DNA of 64,000 bases from positions 1 to 64,000 of the forward strand of contig JAQCAD010000015.1 of assembly GCA_027621915.1 (NCBI GenBank). Direction: 5' to 3'. The notes under the pieces are model-generated. The model saw only the letters and a list, made by a program, of their open reading frames with translations. It did no database searches and was not told the DNA's origin. The DNA is from Pseudomonadota bacterium. GTDB taxonomy: Bacteria > Pseudomonadota > Gammaproteobacteria > Steroidobacterales > Woeseiaceae. The position numbers and the translations under genes are program-made. Positions within the stretch are counted from its first letter, which is position 1. The number at the start of each line of letters is the position of its first letter. This document shows positions 37,480-47,074 of this stretch, piece after piece.

Positions 37480-38163
37480 TCAGACAGCTTCGTCAGAGAT
37501 GATGAACAACTTCAGTTGATCTGCCAGCGCATTGCAGGCTTTGTTCTGGGTGCGGGCGATCAGCGGGATCGGGATAACGATTGCCGGAAGAAATGACGTG
37601 CCACTGACATCCGCGCTGACGGTTCCAGCGTCTTCAAGTCCGGCAAGGTCCCAGACGTCCGCTTCATAATTGGAATCGTTTTGCCACCAGGCGAAGCCGA
37701 AACATCCGCCTCCGCCAGGACCAGCGGCGCAAGACATACTTCCACCCCCAGCGACTTTGTCCGTGTCACCGTCGAGCCAAACTACGTAACGAATTCCTTT
37801 TTCCTTGATTTTCTCCGCGACACCTGGCCGCGACATCAATGTGGGAAGACCTTTTGTTTCTGCCGGTGCCGTCCGTGGCTCGAACCACGGAAACAGTGCA
37901 TCCACAAATTCGGTGTTAGGAACGACCCGTAGTCCGGTCGAGCCGCTGCCAATAGAATTGCCTACGCAAGCGATGAATTTGGCTTCGGTTTCGTTACCCA
38001 AATGGTAACTCTTGGCCATGATGACGATTCCCTCGCCAGCTCCAATTCCAGTGGTATTTTCGCGAATATTTTCGACCCGGGATGTTACGCATCCGCTCAG
38101 GATTGCCCCTGCCATGGCAATGCCAAGAAGTCGCTGCGGTGTTAGAATCCTACGACGATTCAT
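37480..38163 (-). CDS. Lipoprotein of unknown function
   Basis: A 227-residue lipoprotein: basic start, hydrophobic stretch, lipobox LSGC, then Cys-containing body. VVWLDGDTDKVAGGGS precedes a glycine/cysteine segment (MSCAAGPGGGGCFGFAWW), and the tail is KACNALADQLKLFI. I do not recognise the family. Its start overlaps the end of the next lipoprotein gene by 14 bases, so both are translated from one message. It ends 14 bases from the convergent NlpC/P60 gene. Confidence 0.75.
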   Translation of the reverse strand: MNRRRILTPQRLLGIAMAGAILSGCVTSRVENIRENTTGIGAGEGIVIMAKSYHLGNETEAKFIACVGNSIGSGSTGLRVVPNTEFVDALFPWFEPRTAPAETKGLPTLMSRPGVAEKIKEKGIRYVVWLDGDTDKVAGGGSMSCAAGPGGGGCFGFAWWQNDSNYEADVWDLAGLEDAGTVSADVSGTSFLPAIVIPIPLIARTQNKACNALADQLKLFIISDEAV

Positions 38164-38842
38164 CAGGTATCTCCTCAGCCGCTGTTTGCAAAGCGATATC
38201 TTCGTGGACCGGAGTAACAGAAGGCGGCGATGTCTGCTGTACGTTGGTCCCGCGTAGTTTGCTGATGCCCGTTGACTTGTCCATTTGCAGAATGATTAAC
38301 GCGGCAGCATCTCGCATCGCCAGTACCGCAGCACGTTGCAGCGCCTCATCCGTGCTAAAGGTTGTCGATTGGCTCTTTCCATAGGCGGCGATCGGCCAGT
38401 TCGCGATCTGAATGCCATCCTTGTCAAAAATCTTGATGCGATATCGTATCCAGACCGCAAAATCATCGGTCTGGCTCTGGCTCGGGACAGAAAACTCGAA
38501 GGCGTCAATGCTCGGTTCGATGAGCGCATCGAACTCAAGATCTTGCGGGTTCACTTCATTGTCGATAACTCTGAATTCGGTGAACATCGAACCGAAAAGT
38601 TGCGTAAACAGTATGCGGTTCGCGCGGCCAAGATCAATCGACCATTTTTCCTTGCCAATAACCTGCTCTTCGTGAACGAAATTATCGAACACGGCGGGGT
38701 AGCGTGCAGCTACTGACAGCGGCAGCTGATCGATCAGCGGTTTGGGAATAGTCGGATTGTGCAGCGTGACTTTCGCACCACCGCATCCGGCGATGCCGAT
38801 CACCACAAGTGTTGCGATGGACGTCTTGAGTCTGAGCGACAT
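38150..38842 (-). CDS. Lipoprotein, possible outer-membrane or transport auxiliary type
   Basis: A 230-residue lipoprotein with lipobox IAGC after a short hydrophobic stretch. The body has alternating strands and an amphipathic region (KWSIDLGRANRILFTQLFGSMF), then EALQRAAVLAMRDAAALIILQM and a polar tail. The organisation recalls the ABC-transport auxiliary/YajG-like lipoproteins, but the match is by layout only. It is the first gene of the two-lipoprotein pair and is preceded by 272 bases without a gene. Confidence 0.72.
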   Translation of the reverse strand: MSLRLKTSIATLVVIGIAGCGGAKVTLHNPTIPKPLIDQLPLSVAARYPAVFDNFVHEEQVIGKEKWSIDLGRANRILFTQLFGSMFTEFRVIDNEVNPQDLEFDALIEPSIDAFEFSVPSQSQTDDFAVWIRYRIKIFDKDGIQIANWPIAAYGKSQSTTFSTDEALQRAAVLAMRDAAALIILQMDKSTGISKLRGTNVQQTSPPSVTPVHEDIALQTAAEEIPDESS

Positions 38843-39114
38843 TGATTCAATAGCTTTCCGCGAGGGTGTCGGCGTGTTCGACTGTCAAAAGATGAGAGCG
38901 TTTGCGAGCGGTTAAGTTCCGTAACACACCGCTTGCGGCAGTGTCACTGACTTTAGACTGCGTGGCAGGGCAGTGCAACCAATCTGGTGCGTAAACCCGC
39001 CGAATGAGCGCGCTTGACAACGACATCTAACTAACGGAATTTAAAGTAATTTTTCCGAGACGTGCGTGGCACTTGCCATAATTTCGGCGCGGCGAGTCGC
39101 AATTGACCTGAAAA

Positions 39115-40113
39115 TCATCCGGTCCAGACCAACGGGCTTTCCTGCATCAGGGCAACCTGTTCACGCAAAGACAAAATGTGATCGTCCCAGTAGCGCCTCG
39201 AATTAAACCAGGGAAACGCTGTCTTGAACGCCGGATCCTCCCAACGCCGCGCAATCCACGCGGCGTAGTGCATGATACGCAGGGACCTAAGCGCCTCGAG
39301 CAGATTCAATTCCCTCGCATCGAAATTGCGAAATTCGAGATAACCCTCCAATAGCGTTGCGAGTTGCGGGGTCTGTTCTTCGCGGTCGCCTGACAGGAAC
39401 ATCCACAAATCCTGGATAGCAGGTCCGCTCCTGGCGTCGTCAAGGTCAACTATGTGCAGTTGCTCGCCGTCGACCAGGACGTTGCCGGGGTGAAAGTCTC
39501 CATGAAGGCGTATTTCGCGAGTGTTGCCAGCTCGGCTGAAACACTCCTCGATACCTTCAAACAAATGGTCGGCAAGCCCCTCGTAAATATCGATCATTTC
39601 TTCCGGTATGAATTCACTTTCGAGAAGGAAGTCGCACGATTGATGACCAAAAGTTTCGATATCGATGACTGGTCTGTGCCGAAAATTACTTGATTCCCCC
39701 GCAAGATGAATACGTGCAATTAATCGTCCCAGTTGGCGCATCATGTCCTTGTCGTCGAGTTCGGGCGATCGGCCACCGCGGCAGGGCGAAACGGAAATTC
39801 TGAAACTGTTCATGTGATGAAGCGTTCGCCCTTGAAGCGTCAGCGGCGGTACAACCGGGATTTCCTTTTCAGCCAGCTCGATACTGAACGCGTGTTCCTC
39901 CAGGATGGCGTCGTCAGACCACCGTCCGGGTCGATAAAACTTTGCGACGACCGGACGACTATCTTCAATGCCGACCTGGTACACGCGGTTTTCGTAGCTG
40001 TTGAGTGTCAAGAACCGACCATCACAACGGAGACCCAGATTCTCAATCGCGGAAAGAATGTCGTGCGGCTGAAGCCCGATGTAGGCGAGCGTAGACGAGT
40101 CGGGCTCGGTCAA
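39115..40113 (-). CDS. srkA: Stress response kinase A (YihE/RdoA)
   Basis: A 332-residue eukaryote-like Ser/Thr protein kinase of the choline-kinase fold, which protects against stress-linked cell death. LNSYENRVYQVG is the nucleotide loop, VVAKFYRPGRW holds the Lys, LHGDFHPGNVLVD the catalytic Asp and IVDLDDARSGPAIQDLWM the metal-binding Asp. Length and motifs match SrkA. A kinase in the same window as an FHA protein is notable, though the genes are 4 kb apart. Confidence 0.93.
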   Translation of the reverse strand: MTEPDSSTLAYIGLQPHDILSAIENLGLRCDGRFLTLNSYENRVYQVGIEDSRPVVAKFYRPGRWSDDAILEEHAFSIELAEKEIPVVPPLTLQGRTLHHMNSFRISVSPCRGGRSPELDDKDMMRQLGRLIARIHLAGESSNFRHRPVIDIETFGHQSCDFLLESEFIPEEMIDIYEGLADHLFEGIEECFSRAGNTREIRLHGDFHPGNVLVDGEQLHIVDLDDARSGPAIQDLWMFLSGDREEQTPQLATLLEGYLEFRNFDARELNLLEALRSLRIMHYAAWIARRWEDPAFKTAFPWFNSRRYWDDHILSLREQVALMQESPLVWTG

Positions 40114-40350
40114 CAGGGTGTCCTCATTCAGAAATGCCGTGTCAGGCGAGGTGGCGGATTATAGGTTTGAAATACTTCATTAGATATGCCTGACGTCGGA
40201 TCCCGCTCGTGTGATCACTGGAATGCATGTGATCATTTATCAGGTTCGCGATCTTGTCGCGCCCAGCAGCGCTATGATTATGGTTCCCGCACATCAATTG
40301 CCGTAAGCTGTCGAAAATCTCACACGACTTGTTTATCGAGGCCTAAATTC

Positions 40351-41283
40351 GTGAATCCAGGTCTATATTTGCGGCAATCTGTCTATGTGGTTTTCGTTCT
40401 GGCGACAATCGTCTGTCCGTTGCGACAAAGTCTTGCAGAATCGGCAATCGGACAGTGCGAGGAGGGCTACGCGCAGTGCTTGAAAAACTGGCAGTTGCAG
40501 CGACTCGCGTTTCTAAAGGGTGAAGATGGCTACCTTAACCTCGCTGGCCTGTTCTGGTTGAAAGAAGGTAGCAACACATTTGGCGGTGACCGTTCGAATG
40601 ACCTGGTGTTTCCAGGAGTTCGGGAATCAAATCTTGGCATGTTTACACTGCGTGATGGCCAGGTAACGATGTCTGTAAACAGTAACTATGATGTTCGGGC
40701 CGCAGATCGGCCGGTCACGAGCATTGTCATGTCAGACGACACGACCGACGCCCCAACTGTTGCGAGCTACAGCGGATTCAACTGGACGGTTATTCGCAGG
40801 GCGGGTCAATTCGCCATCAGGCTTCGGGATTTCAATCATCCGGCTATTGAAGACTTCCCGCCCATCGAATCGTATCCGGCGGACGAGAGTTACAGGGTAA
40901 AAGCGAAACTGAAGTTGTATGCCGAAAAGCGCGTGGTTCGGGTCGATACGGTAATTGCCGGCCTAGATTACAACCCCTGGTCACCTGGTGAGGTCCAGTT
41001 CGAGCTGGGCGGCCTGGTATATGAACTCGAAGCATACGACGCTGGTAGCGAGTTATTTATAGTTTTCGGCGATCGAACCAGTGGGCGAGAAACCTATCCT
41101 GCCGGTCGTTTTCTTTACGCGCTAAAGCCGGAAGATGGTGGCAATCTGATTCTGGATTTCAACACGGCGCACAACCCTCCTTGTGCATTCAATGAGTTCG
41201 CGACTTGCCCAATTGCTTCGGCGAGGAATCGGTTACCGGTTAGTATTTCAGCCGGCGAACGATTCGATCCGACTTTCCATTAA
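40351..41283 (+). CDS. DUF1684 exported protein
   Basis: A 310-residue protein of the DUF1684 family, known by FGDRTSGRETYPAGRFLY and LDFNTAHNPPCAFNEFATCPIA near the C-terminus, and LAGLFWLKEGSNTFG early on. The hydrophobic N-terminus (YVVFVLATIVCPL) suggests export. I prefer the GTG at 40351, with GAGG about nine bases upstream; the frame is open 55 codons further. The reaction of this family is not known. Confidence 0.85.
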   Translation: MNPGLYLRQSVYVVFVLATIVCPLRQSLAESAIGQCEEGYAQCLKNWQLQRLAFLKGEDGYLNLAGLFWLKEGSNTFGGDRSNDLVFPGVRESNLGMFTLRDGQVTMSVNSNYDVRAADRPVTSIVMSDDTTDAPTVASYSGFNWTVIRRAGQFAIRLRDFNHPAIEDFPPIESYPADESYRVKAKLKLYAEKRVVRVDTVIAGLDYNPWSPGEVQFELGGLVYELEAYDAGSELFIVFGDRTSGRETYPAGRFLYALKPEDGGNLILDFNTAHNPPCAFNEFATCPIASARNRLPVSISAGERFDPTFH

Positions 41284-41295
41284 ACGCCAGGAATG

Positions 41296-42525
41296 CTATT
41301 CGAGGTCGAACGTAAGGCCAGCGTTTTGGGTTAGTCGCCGCATCAGAGCTGCCCCCAGAGCGGTAGAGGGAGTCCAGAGGCCGCCAGAAACCTCCAGATC
41401 GTCAAGCGCGAGACATGCTGCACTTTCCGCCAGCATTTTGCTTGTCGAGCCGTAACCCGGATCACGATCGCCTTTTGCTCGGACACGCATCAGTTCGCCG
41501 TTTGGCAATTTGCCGATCAGGAGCAAATTGAAGTAGCCGTTTTCGCGTTCGTGTCGGGAAGGACCATCGCCGGGCTTCGGCAACATTTTTTGCAGCAACA
41601 TCGTGCGGGTGAATGGGATCGCGCTGGCGATCATAAATACAGTGAGCCCAAAGCTCATTAACATTGATTTGAGCCGACCGCCAAGCCCCGGCCCTGCAAT
41701 CGTGGCTTCATGATAACGAAAATTCTTGCCGTACTGAAAATTTGAGAGCGCATGACTGCGACGAACTACGCGCGTGTTCACGCCGGCCATGACAAATGGC
41801 GCCGTCCACACATCCATATCGGCGTTGTAACCGCTGCCCCTTTGGTCTTTTCGATCCGGACCTGTCCGCTGGCCATCGGGGTTGAGTGCATACGGATCGA
41901 CCAGTATCCGCGCAACGTTTTTGTCGTTTCTCGCCTGTTTGATCGCGTTTAACATGCTCGCGTAGGTGCCACCGCTTGCGCCACCTTTAATCGCCCTCAC
42001 GAGCAAAGTCACTTCGACACACGCCGCGCCATGTTTTTCCCATGCCAGCTGTTGCAGGTACCATACGCCCATGTCTGACGGGATAGAGTCGAATCCGCAG
42101 CTCATTACTATTTTGGCACCTGATCTCACCGCCGCGTCCTGATGCCTGTCGATCATCTGGCGCATCCACTGGACCTCGCCGCACAAATCACAGTAATGCG
42201 TTCCGTTTTTGACGCAAGACTCGACAAGTTCACTGCCGTATTTTGCGTAAGGACCGACCGTGGTAAGCAAAACACGAGTTGAACCGGTGAGCATGTCGAG
42301 CGATTCCCGATCACGACTGTCGGCAAGAATGATTGAAGGTCGCGGCCGGTCGCCTGGAACGGATACTAACAACCGTTCAAGCTTGCCTTGATCCCGCCCG
42401 GCGATCGCCCAGCGCAATCTTTCGCCCTGCGGGTATCGTTCGAGAAGATACTCAACGACGAGGCGGCCGGTAAATCCGGAGGCACCCCACACAACGACAT
42501 CGAATTGACGGCCTTCATTGTCCAT
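41296..42525 (-). CDS. Saccharopine dehydrogenase-like oxidoreductase (trans-acting enoyl-reductase type)
   Basis: A 409-residue NAD(P)-binding protein. VVVWGASGFTGRLVVEYL is the Rossmann loop, followed by WAIAGRDQGKL, LLTTVGPYAKYG, HYCDLCGE and SCGFDSIPSDMGV, which are all diagnostic of the saccharopine-dehydrogenase-like group that includes mycobacterial trans-acting enoyl reductases. A hydrophobic segment near residue 290 (LTVFMIASAIPFTR) suggests membrane contact. The substrate is likely a lipid-linked enoyl group, by family analogy. Convergent with the DUF1684 gene. Confidence 0.9.
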   Translation of the reverse strand: MDNEGRQFDVVVWGASGFTGRLVVEYLLERYPQGERLRWAIAGRDQGKLERLLVSVPGDRPRPSIILADSRDRESLDMLTGSTRVLLTTVGPYAKYGSELVESCVKNGTHYCDLCGEVQWMRQMIDRHQDAAVRSGAKIVMSCGFDSIPSDMGVWYLQQLAWEKHGAACVEVTLLVRAIKGGASGGTYASMLNAIKQARNDKNVARILVDPYALNPDGQRTGPDRKDQRGSGYNADMDVWTAPFVMAGVNTRVVRRSHALSNFQYGKNFRYHEATIAGPGLGGRLKSMLMSFGLTVFMIASAIPFTRTMLLQKMLPKPGDGPSRHERENGYFNLLLIGKLPNGELMRVRAKGDRDPGYGSTSKMLAESAACLALDDLEVSGGLWTPSTALGAALMRRLTQNAGLTFDLE

Positions 42526-42659
42526 TCGGTCAGGTTAAGGTTGCTTGTCTATAATTACAACAGCGCGTCGAGGCTTACGCGGACATCGTGATATCGGACA
42601 TCGACGAATCCCGCGAGAGAAGATAGTCTAGCTGGCAAATTTTCCAGGAAACAATACTC

Positions 42660-44399
42660 ATGCGAATCCACAGTCTTCGGCCCTCTTTAATAGGCGCTAT
42701 TTTTTCCATCGTGCTGGTCACGGCCTGCGGCGATTCCGACAAGGTCACGAGATCCGCGCTCGATTCAGAACAGGATTTGCTTAGGTTCGTTCCTGCAGAC
42801 ACTCCCTACCTGATCGCGACTCCAGGCGACATGCCGGACGATTTGCTGGACAAGTTAGAGCCTCAGGTTGACGTGATGCTCAAAGCCTATCATTCGATTA
42901 TCCGGGCAATGATCGAGAATGCTTACTCGAAGGCCAGGGAGGCGGATTCCGACCTCGCGTCCTACCAGAAAATAATGCCCGTGGTTGAAGAGCTTGAAAC
43001 GCTGATGTCGGTTGACGGATTGCGACAGGCGGGTGTCGCGAGAAATTCGGACATTGCCATTTACGGCGTTGGCCTGCTTCCGGTTTTTCGTTTGTCACTA
43101 TCTGACGGTGCGTCGCTGGAAGCCGTGATCACTCGCCTGGAGGAGAAGGCGAATCAGAAAATGAATGTGGCTTCGATCGACGGTACTTCGTATCGTTATG
43201 CTGGAGATGATGAGGGGCGAATCGTTGTCGCCATCGTGGATCAGGATCTTGTAGTTTCGATCATGCCGACGGCGTTGTCCGACGATATGTTTAAACAGGT
43301 TCTTGGATTGACGTTGCCAGCGAACAACATCGCTTCCAGCGGTGCACTGCGCGAAGTCGCAGTGGCATACGGCCTGAGCGACGCCATGATCGGCATGGTT
43401 GATTTCACGCGCATTGCCGATATTTTCCTGAATTCAGCGTCCGGAATAAATTCTGAGTTGCTCTCATTGATGGAATACGACGGTTCATCCTTAACCGACG
43501 TTTGCAAATCAGAAATTCTAACGATGGTCGGTGTCATGCCAAGAGTGGTCTTCGGCTACTCGGAACTGACCAGCCGAGTCATGACATCGAAGATAGTTAT
43601 GGAGCTTCGCGACGATCTGGCAACAGGGATAGCCACCCTGACGGGCGTTGTTCCAGGGCTGGGACAACCCCAGGGAGGGCTCTTTTCGATTGGCATGAGT
43701 ACTGATCTTCTGGCGGCACGCTCGTTCTACTCAGCACGTTTGGACGCAATCGAGGCGGAGCCTTTCGAGTGTGAACTCTTCGCTGACGTTCAGGATAGTG
43801 TTGTAGCTGGCCGTGATGTTCTCAACCAGCCAATTCCTCCGGTCGTATACGGATTTAATGGTTTTCTCGCTTCAGTTTCGAAGATTGATGGCATGGACCT
43901 GACCAGGAATGTGCCGCCGACGTCCGTCGATATGCGATTGCTGGTTGCAGTGGACAACGCAGCGTCGCTGATCGCGATGGGTGCAATGTTCAGTCCGGAA
44001 CTGGCGACCATGGATATCCAGAGTGGCGGCGATCCGGTACGACTTGCGATGCCGATGCTCGAATCCATCGGGATTGATGCCTTTGTCGCGATGACCGATG
44101 ACGCCGTGGCTGTATCGGTCGGGGACGGCATGCAGGATGGACTTGGCGGCATGCTTAAGGCTGCGACGTCCAAACCGTCGCCATTTCTGGTCGTTGATAT
44201 GGATGCGGAACGTTACTACGGATTTGTTAGTGACGCGATTTCAGTTCAGGCTGGCACCCTGGCGAGCATGCCGGAACTGCTGGAAGCAACGCAGGCGATG
44301 AGCCAATCGATTCAAACATTGATCGACAGAGTGGGGCTGGTTGTAAACTTTACCGAGAACGGCGTAGAAATTGAGTCGCGTATTCAACTTTCAGAATAA
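42660..44399 (+). CDS. Large lipoprotein of unknown function
   Basis: A 579-residue lipoprotein with signal peptide and lipobox VTAC. The rest has alternating strand/helix stretches: FVPADTPYLIATPGDMP near the start, then DNAASLIAMGAMFSPELA and FVAMTDDAVAVSVGDGMQ later. The opening FVPADTPY resembles DUF3352-type proteins, a weak clue. There are no obvious catalytic motifs. It begins 134 bases from the divergent oxidoreductase and ends 27 bases before lhgO, so the latter may be co-transcribed. Confidence 0.78.
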   Translation: MRIHSLRPSLIGAIFSIVLVTACGDSDKVTRSALDSEQDLLRFVPADTPYLIATPGDMPDDLLDKLEPQVDVMLKAYHSIIRAMIENAYSKAREADSDLASYQKIMPVVEELETLMSVDGLRQAGVARNSDIAIYGVGLLPVFRLSLSDGASLEAVITRLEEKANQKMNVASIDGTSYRYAGDDEGRIVVAIVDQDLVVSIMPTALSDDMFKQVLGLTLPANNIASSGALREVAVAYGLSDAMIGMVDFTRIADIFLNSASGINSELLSLMEYDGSSLTDVCKSEILTMVGVMPRVVFGYSELTSRVMTSKIVMELRDDLATGIATLTGVVPGLGQPQGGLFSIGMSTDLLAARSFYSARLDAIEAEPFECELFADVQDSVVAGRDVLNQPIPPVVYGFNGFLASVSKIDGMDLTRNVPPTSVDMRLLVAVDNAASLIAMGAMFSPELATMDIQSGGDPVRLAMPMLESIGIDAFVAMTDDAVAVSVGDGMQDGLGGMLKAATSKPSPFLVVDMDAERYYGFVSDAISVQAGTLASMPELLEATQAMSQSIQTLIDRVGLVVNFTENGVEIESRIQLSE

Positions 44400-44426
44400 C
44401 GGCGTGGCGTAGATCGGGAACGTCAT

Positions 44427-45641
44427 ATGACAGCAGTTCAAACGGACATCCTGGTTGTTGGTGGCGGCCTTGTGGGTCTCTCTACCGCAATGCATCTGAA
44501 GCAAATGCAGCCGCGCCTGTCGATCACATTGATCGAGAAAGATGGGGTCGCGGCTGCGCAGCAATCGGGGCATAACTCAGGCGTCTTGCATGCGGGTATT
44601 TACTACGAGCCTGGCTCGTTGAAAGCCAGATTTTGTGTTGAGGGGAATAGGGCGCTCAGCAATTTGTGCGAGCGATTCGATATTCCGATTGTTCGCTGCG
44701 GCAAGGTCATTGTTGCAAATACGGACAAGGAAAAGGACCGGCTGGAACGCCTGCACGATCGCGGTGTCGACAATGGCGTGCCTGGACTGCGTATGATCTC
44801 GAGCCGCGAGTTGAGGGAAATTGAACCTCATGTGGAGGGGTCAAAAGCGCTCTTTGCGCCGGAGTCTGCCATCATCGACTTCAAGAAAGTGGCGTGCGCC
44901 TACGCGGAAATTTTCCGGAATGCAGGCGGAAATTTACATTTCAATACGGAGTTCGTTTCCGCGTGCTTGGAAAACGGTCGCCATCGCGTTGTTACCAATC
45001 AGGGTGAATTTGGTGCAAGGCTGATAATCAGTTGCGCAGGGCTTCACGCGGACGTTGTCGCCGGCAGAACCGGGAATCGGACAGAATTACGTGTGATTCC
45101 GTTTCGCGGAGAATATCTACAACTTCGCAAAGATCGCCGCAATCTGGTTAATGGGTTGGTGTATCCGGTGCCTGACCCGGATCTGCCGTTCCTAGGCGTG
45201 CACTTCACGCCGCGTATCGATGGCTCAGTGGAAGCAGGTCCCAGCGCAATCCTGGCGACGAAACGCGAAGGGTACAGTTACAGAGACTTCTCGTTGAAAG
45301 ATGTCGCGTCCACATTGTCGTTCCCCGGATTCTGGCTGTTAGTTGCCCGCAACCTGGGTCCTGGAATTGCGGAGATAAACCAGGCTTTGAGGAAAAGTGT
45401 GTTTTTGAAGGGGCTGCAGCGGCTGATCCCCGAGCTCCAGGAAGACGATCTTGAGCCCGGCGGTTCCGGTGTCCGAGCGATGGCGGTAGACAGGAAGGGT
45501 CGAATGGTCGATGACTTTCACATCGAGGAAACGCCCGGTGCCATTCATGTGCTCAACGCGCCATCGCCGGCCGCAACGTCATCGTTGATGATTGGGAAAT
45601 ACATCGCCGGCAAGGCCGATCTACGTATTAATTCCGGGTAG
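44427..45641 (+). CDS. lhgO: L-2-hydroxyglutarate oxidase/dehydrogenase
   Basis: A 404-residue FAD enzyme that oxidises L-2-hydroxyglutarate to 2-oxoglutarate and passes electrons to the respiratory chain. ILVVGGGLVGLSTAMHL binds FAD, SGHNSGVLHAGIYYEPGSLK is the LhgO signature, and GSGVRAMAVDRKGRMVDDF closes the protein. It removes a by-product of lysine and 2-oxoglutarate metabolism, which may suit a genome with omega-amidase and P5C pathways nearby. Confidence 0.95.
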   Translation: MTAVQTDILVVGGGLVGLSTAMHLKQMQPRLSITLIEKDGVAAAQQSGHNSGVLHAGIYYEPGSLKARFCVEGNRALSNLCERFDIPIVRCGKVIVANTDKEKDRLERLHDRGVDNGVPGLRMISSRELREIEPHVEGSKALFAPESAIIDFKKVACAYAEIFRNAGGNLHFNTEFVSACLENGRHRVVTNQGEFGARLIISCAGLHADVVAGRTGNRTELRVIPFRGEYLQLRKDRRNLVNGLVYPVPDPDLPFLGVHFTPRIDGSVEAGPSAILATKREGYSYRDFSLKDVASTLSFPGFWLLVARNLGPGIAEINQALRKSVFLKGLQRLIPELQEDDLEPGGSGVRAMAVDRKGRMVDDFHIEETPGAIHVLNAPSPAATSSLMIGKYIAGKADLRINSG

Positions 45642-45705
45642 TACTGTTTGCGGATTAAGTTAGAATCTCGTATCGAAATTCATCTCTTCCCAATGGTGGT
45701 CGTAC

Positions 45706-46236
45706 ATGAAAACCAGGTTCATACCTTTCATAGCGCTGTTTGGCCTCGTCGCGTGCTCTTTTGCTGGTGAGACCAATGATGGCTCGGTCGTTGCAATCAA
45801 CGCTGACGACATTCGCGCGGATGCATCGTCTCTGAATGGATGGCAGTACGTTTCAAGCGGTCAGCCAGATACCGAAGTTCTTTTACTCGCCAAAAATGCT
45901 GGATTTACAACAGTTGTTGATTTGCGAGGGGAATCCGAGGATCGCGGTTTTGACGAAGCTGCAGAAGTTTCGGCATTGGGCATGAGCTACGTGACTTTGC
46001 CAATCGCCAATGCCGATGACGTAACGTTTGAGAATGCGGCGGCATTTGACAAGATTCTTGCTGCCGCTGAGGGACCGGTTCTCGTTCATTGTGCCAGCGG
46101 GAATCGTGTAGGGGCATTGTTCGCGCTAAGGGAAAAGATGTCCGGCGCCTCGAATGATGACGCACTTGCTGCCGGCAAAGCAGCAGGGCTCACTAGCCTT
46201 GAGCCTGTCGTGTTGGAACGATTGCAGGAAAAATAG
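45706..46236 (+). CDS. Exported protein tyrosine phosphatase-like lipoprotein
   Basis: A 176-residue protein with the phosphatase loop HCASGNRVG (CX5R) near residue 125 and the preceding TTVVDLRGESEDRGFDEAAE, as in the DUF442/dual-specificity-like group. The N-terminus (FIALFGLVACSFAG) is a lipoprotein signal with lipobox LVAC, which is unusual for this fold and would put it in the periplasm. It lies 64 bases after lhgO and ends before a bidirectional terminator. Confidence 0.82.
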   Translation: MKTRFIPFIALFGLVACSFAGETNDGSVVAINADDIRADASSLNGWQYVSSGQPDTEVLLLAKNAGFTTVVDLRGESEDRGFDEAAEVSALGMSYVTLPIANADDVTFENAAAFDKILAAAEGPVLVHCASGNRVGALFALREKMSGASNDDALAAGKAAGLTSLEPVVLERLQEK

Positions 46237-46308
46237 GCGATCCGGCAAGTATTGTCAGTCCAATTGTCCTAGTCAGCCGGACGAACGATTGACTAGACGC
46301 AAGAAAGA

Positions 46309-46334
46309 AAAAGGCCGCCTGTCGGCAGCCTTTT
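46309..46334. terminator. Bidirectional terminator
   Basis: AAAAGGC pairs with GCCTTTT, and an inner GCC pairs with GGC, separated by a C/A mismatch and a TGTC loop. A-rich on the left and T-rich on the right, it can terminate both the rightward phosphatase gene and the leftward lectin-like gene that converge here. Confidence 0.75.
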
Positions 46335-46354
46335 AATCAGCAACTTGCGTGAAA

Positions 46355-46999
46355 CTAGTCTGCGGCGAAGCAATAGTAAAGCCCGTCGCCGCCCGTGCCC
46401 TGCAGGTCGCTTTGGCCGCAACCACGCGACGCATGCGCATTATTCCACGACGTAGGATTTGCGCCGCCACCTTGACGATCGTGATGCCCTACATTGGCGC
46501 TGCCATCTGCACCACTGTACGTCCAGTCTTTGCATGAATGGTCGTCGCCGTCAGTGAATGCGGTTCCATCGAGATCGGATCCGGTCAGGATGTCATGCCT
46601 GTTCGGAGTATCCCCGCGACCATTGATTGGTTCGCCGCTTTCGCTGATGGAATTCTCTTTGCCGAGTTTGTTGTTGTCGCTATGCAGATCAGCGACGTCG
46701 GTTGCGACCACAACGCCGTTCGCGTTCGTCCATGGTCCCGAGCCGATTCGATCGCGGGCATTAACCGGCGTGTCACCGCCGCTGGTACTCAGGTAGGCGC
46801 GCCAGGTTTTCCCGCCCGCACCAACTGAATCGGCAAGTAGGCCGCAATGGGCGTCCGCACCCGCAAGGCCGCCGAGATTCGCGCCATCGCCTGGGCCCTT
46901 GCTGGTCAGGAAGAAGGTCAATTCAGAATCCTGAGCGTTTGCATAACCGATGCCAATGGCAGTTGCCAACAGCGAAATTATCAATATTCGTTTTTTCAT
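46355..46999 (-). CDS. Exported lectin-like fold protein
   Basis: A 214-residue protein with an N-terminal signal peptide (ILIISLLATAIGIGYANA). The mature part opens with FFLTSKGPGDGANLGGLAGADAHC and has GKTWRAYLSTSGG, ARDRIGSGPWTNANGVVVA and NNAHASRGCGQ. These are shared by a common group of small secreted proteins annotated as lectin-like or DUF1554-like. Cysteines at both ends suggest disulfides. Ligand unknown. It is convergent with the phosphatase gene. Confidence 0.82.
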   Translation of the reverse strand: MKKRILIISLLATAIGIGYANAQDSELTFFLTSKGPGDGANLGGLAGADAHCGLLADSVGAGGKTWRAYLSTSGGDTPVNARDRIGSGPWTNANGVVVATDVADLHSDNNKLGKENSISESGEPINGRGDTPNRHDILTGSDLDGTAFTDGDDHSCKDWTYSGADGSANVGHHDRQGGGANPTSWNNAHASRGCGQSDLQGTGGDGLYYCFAAD

Positions 47000-47074
47000 C
47001 TTGCGGCCTCCTTAGCCTCCATTTCTACTTTACGACGCTTTGAATTGAATGCCAGCGGCGATTGTCACCCTGCT

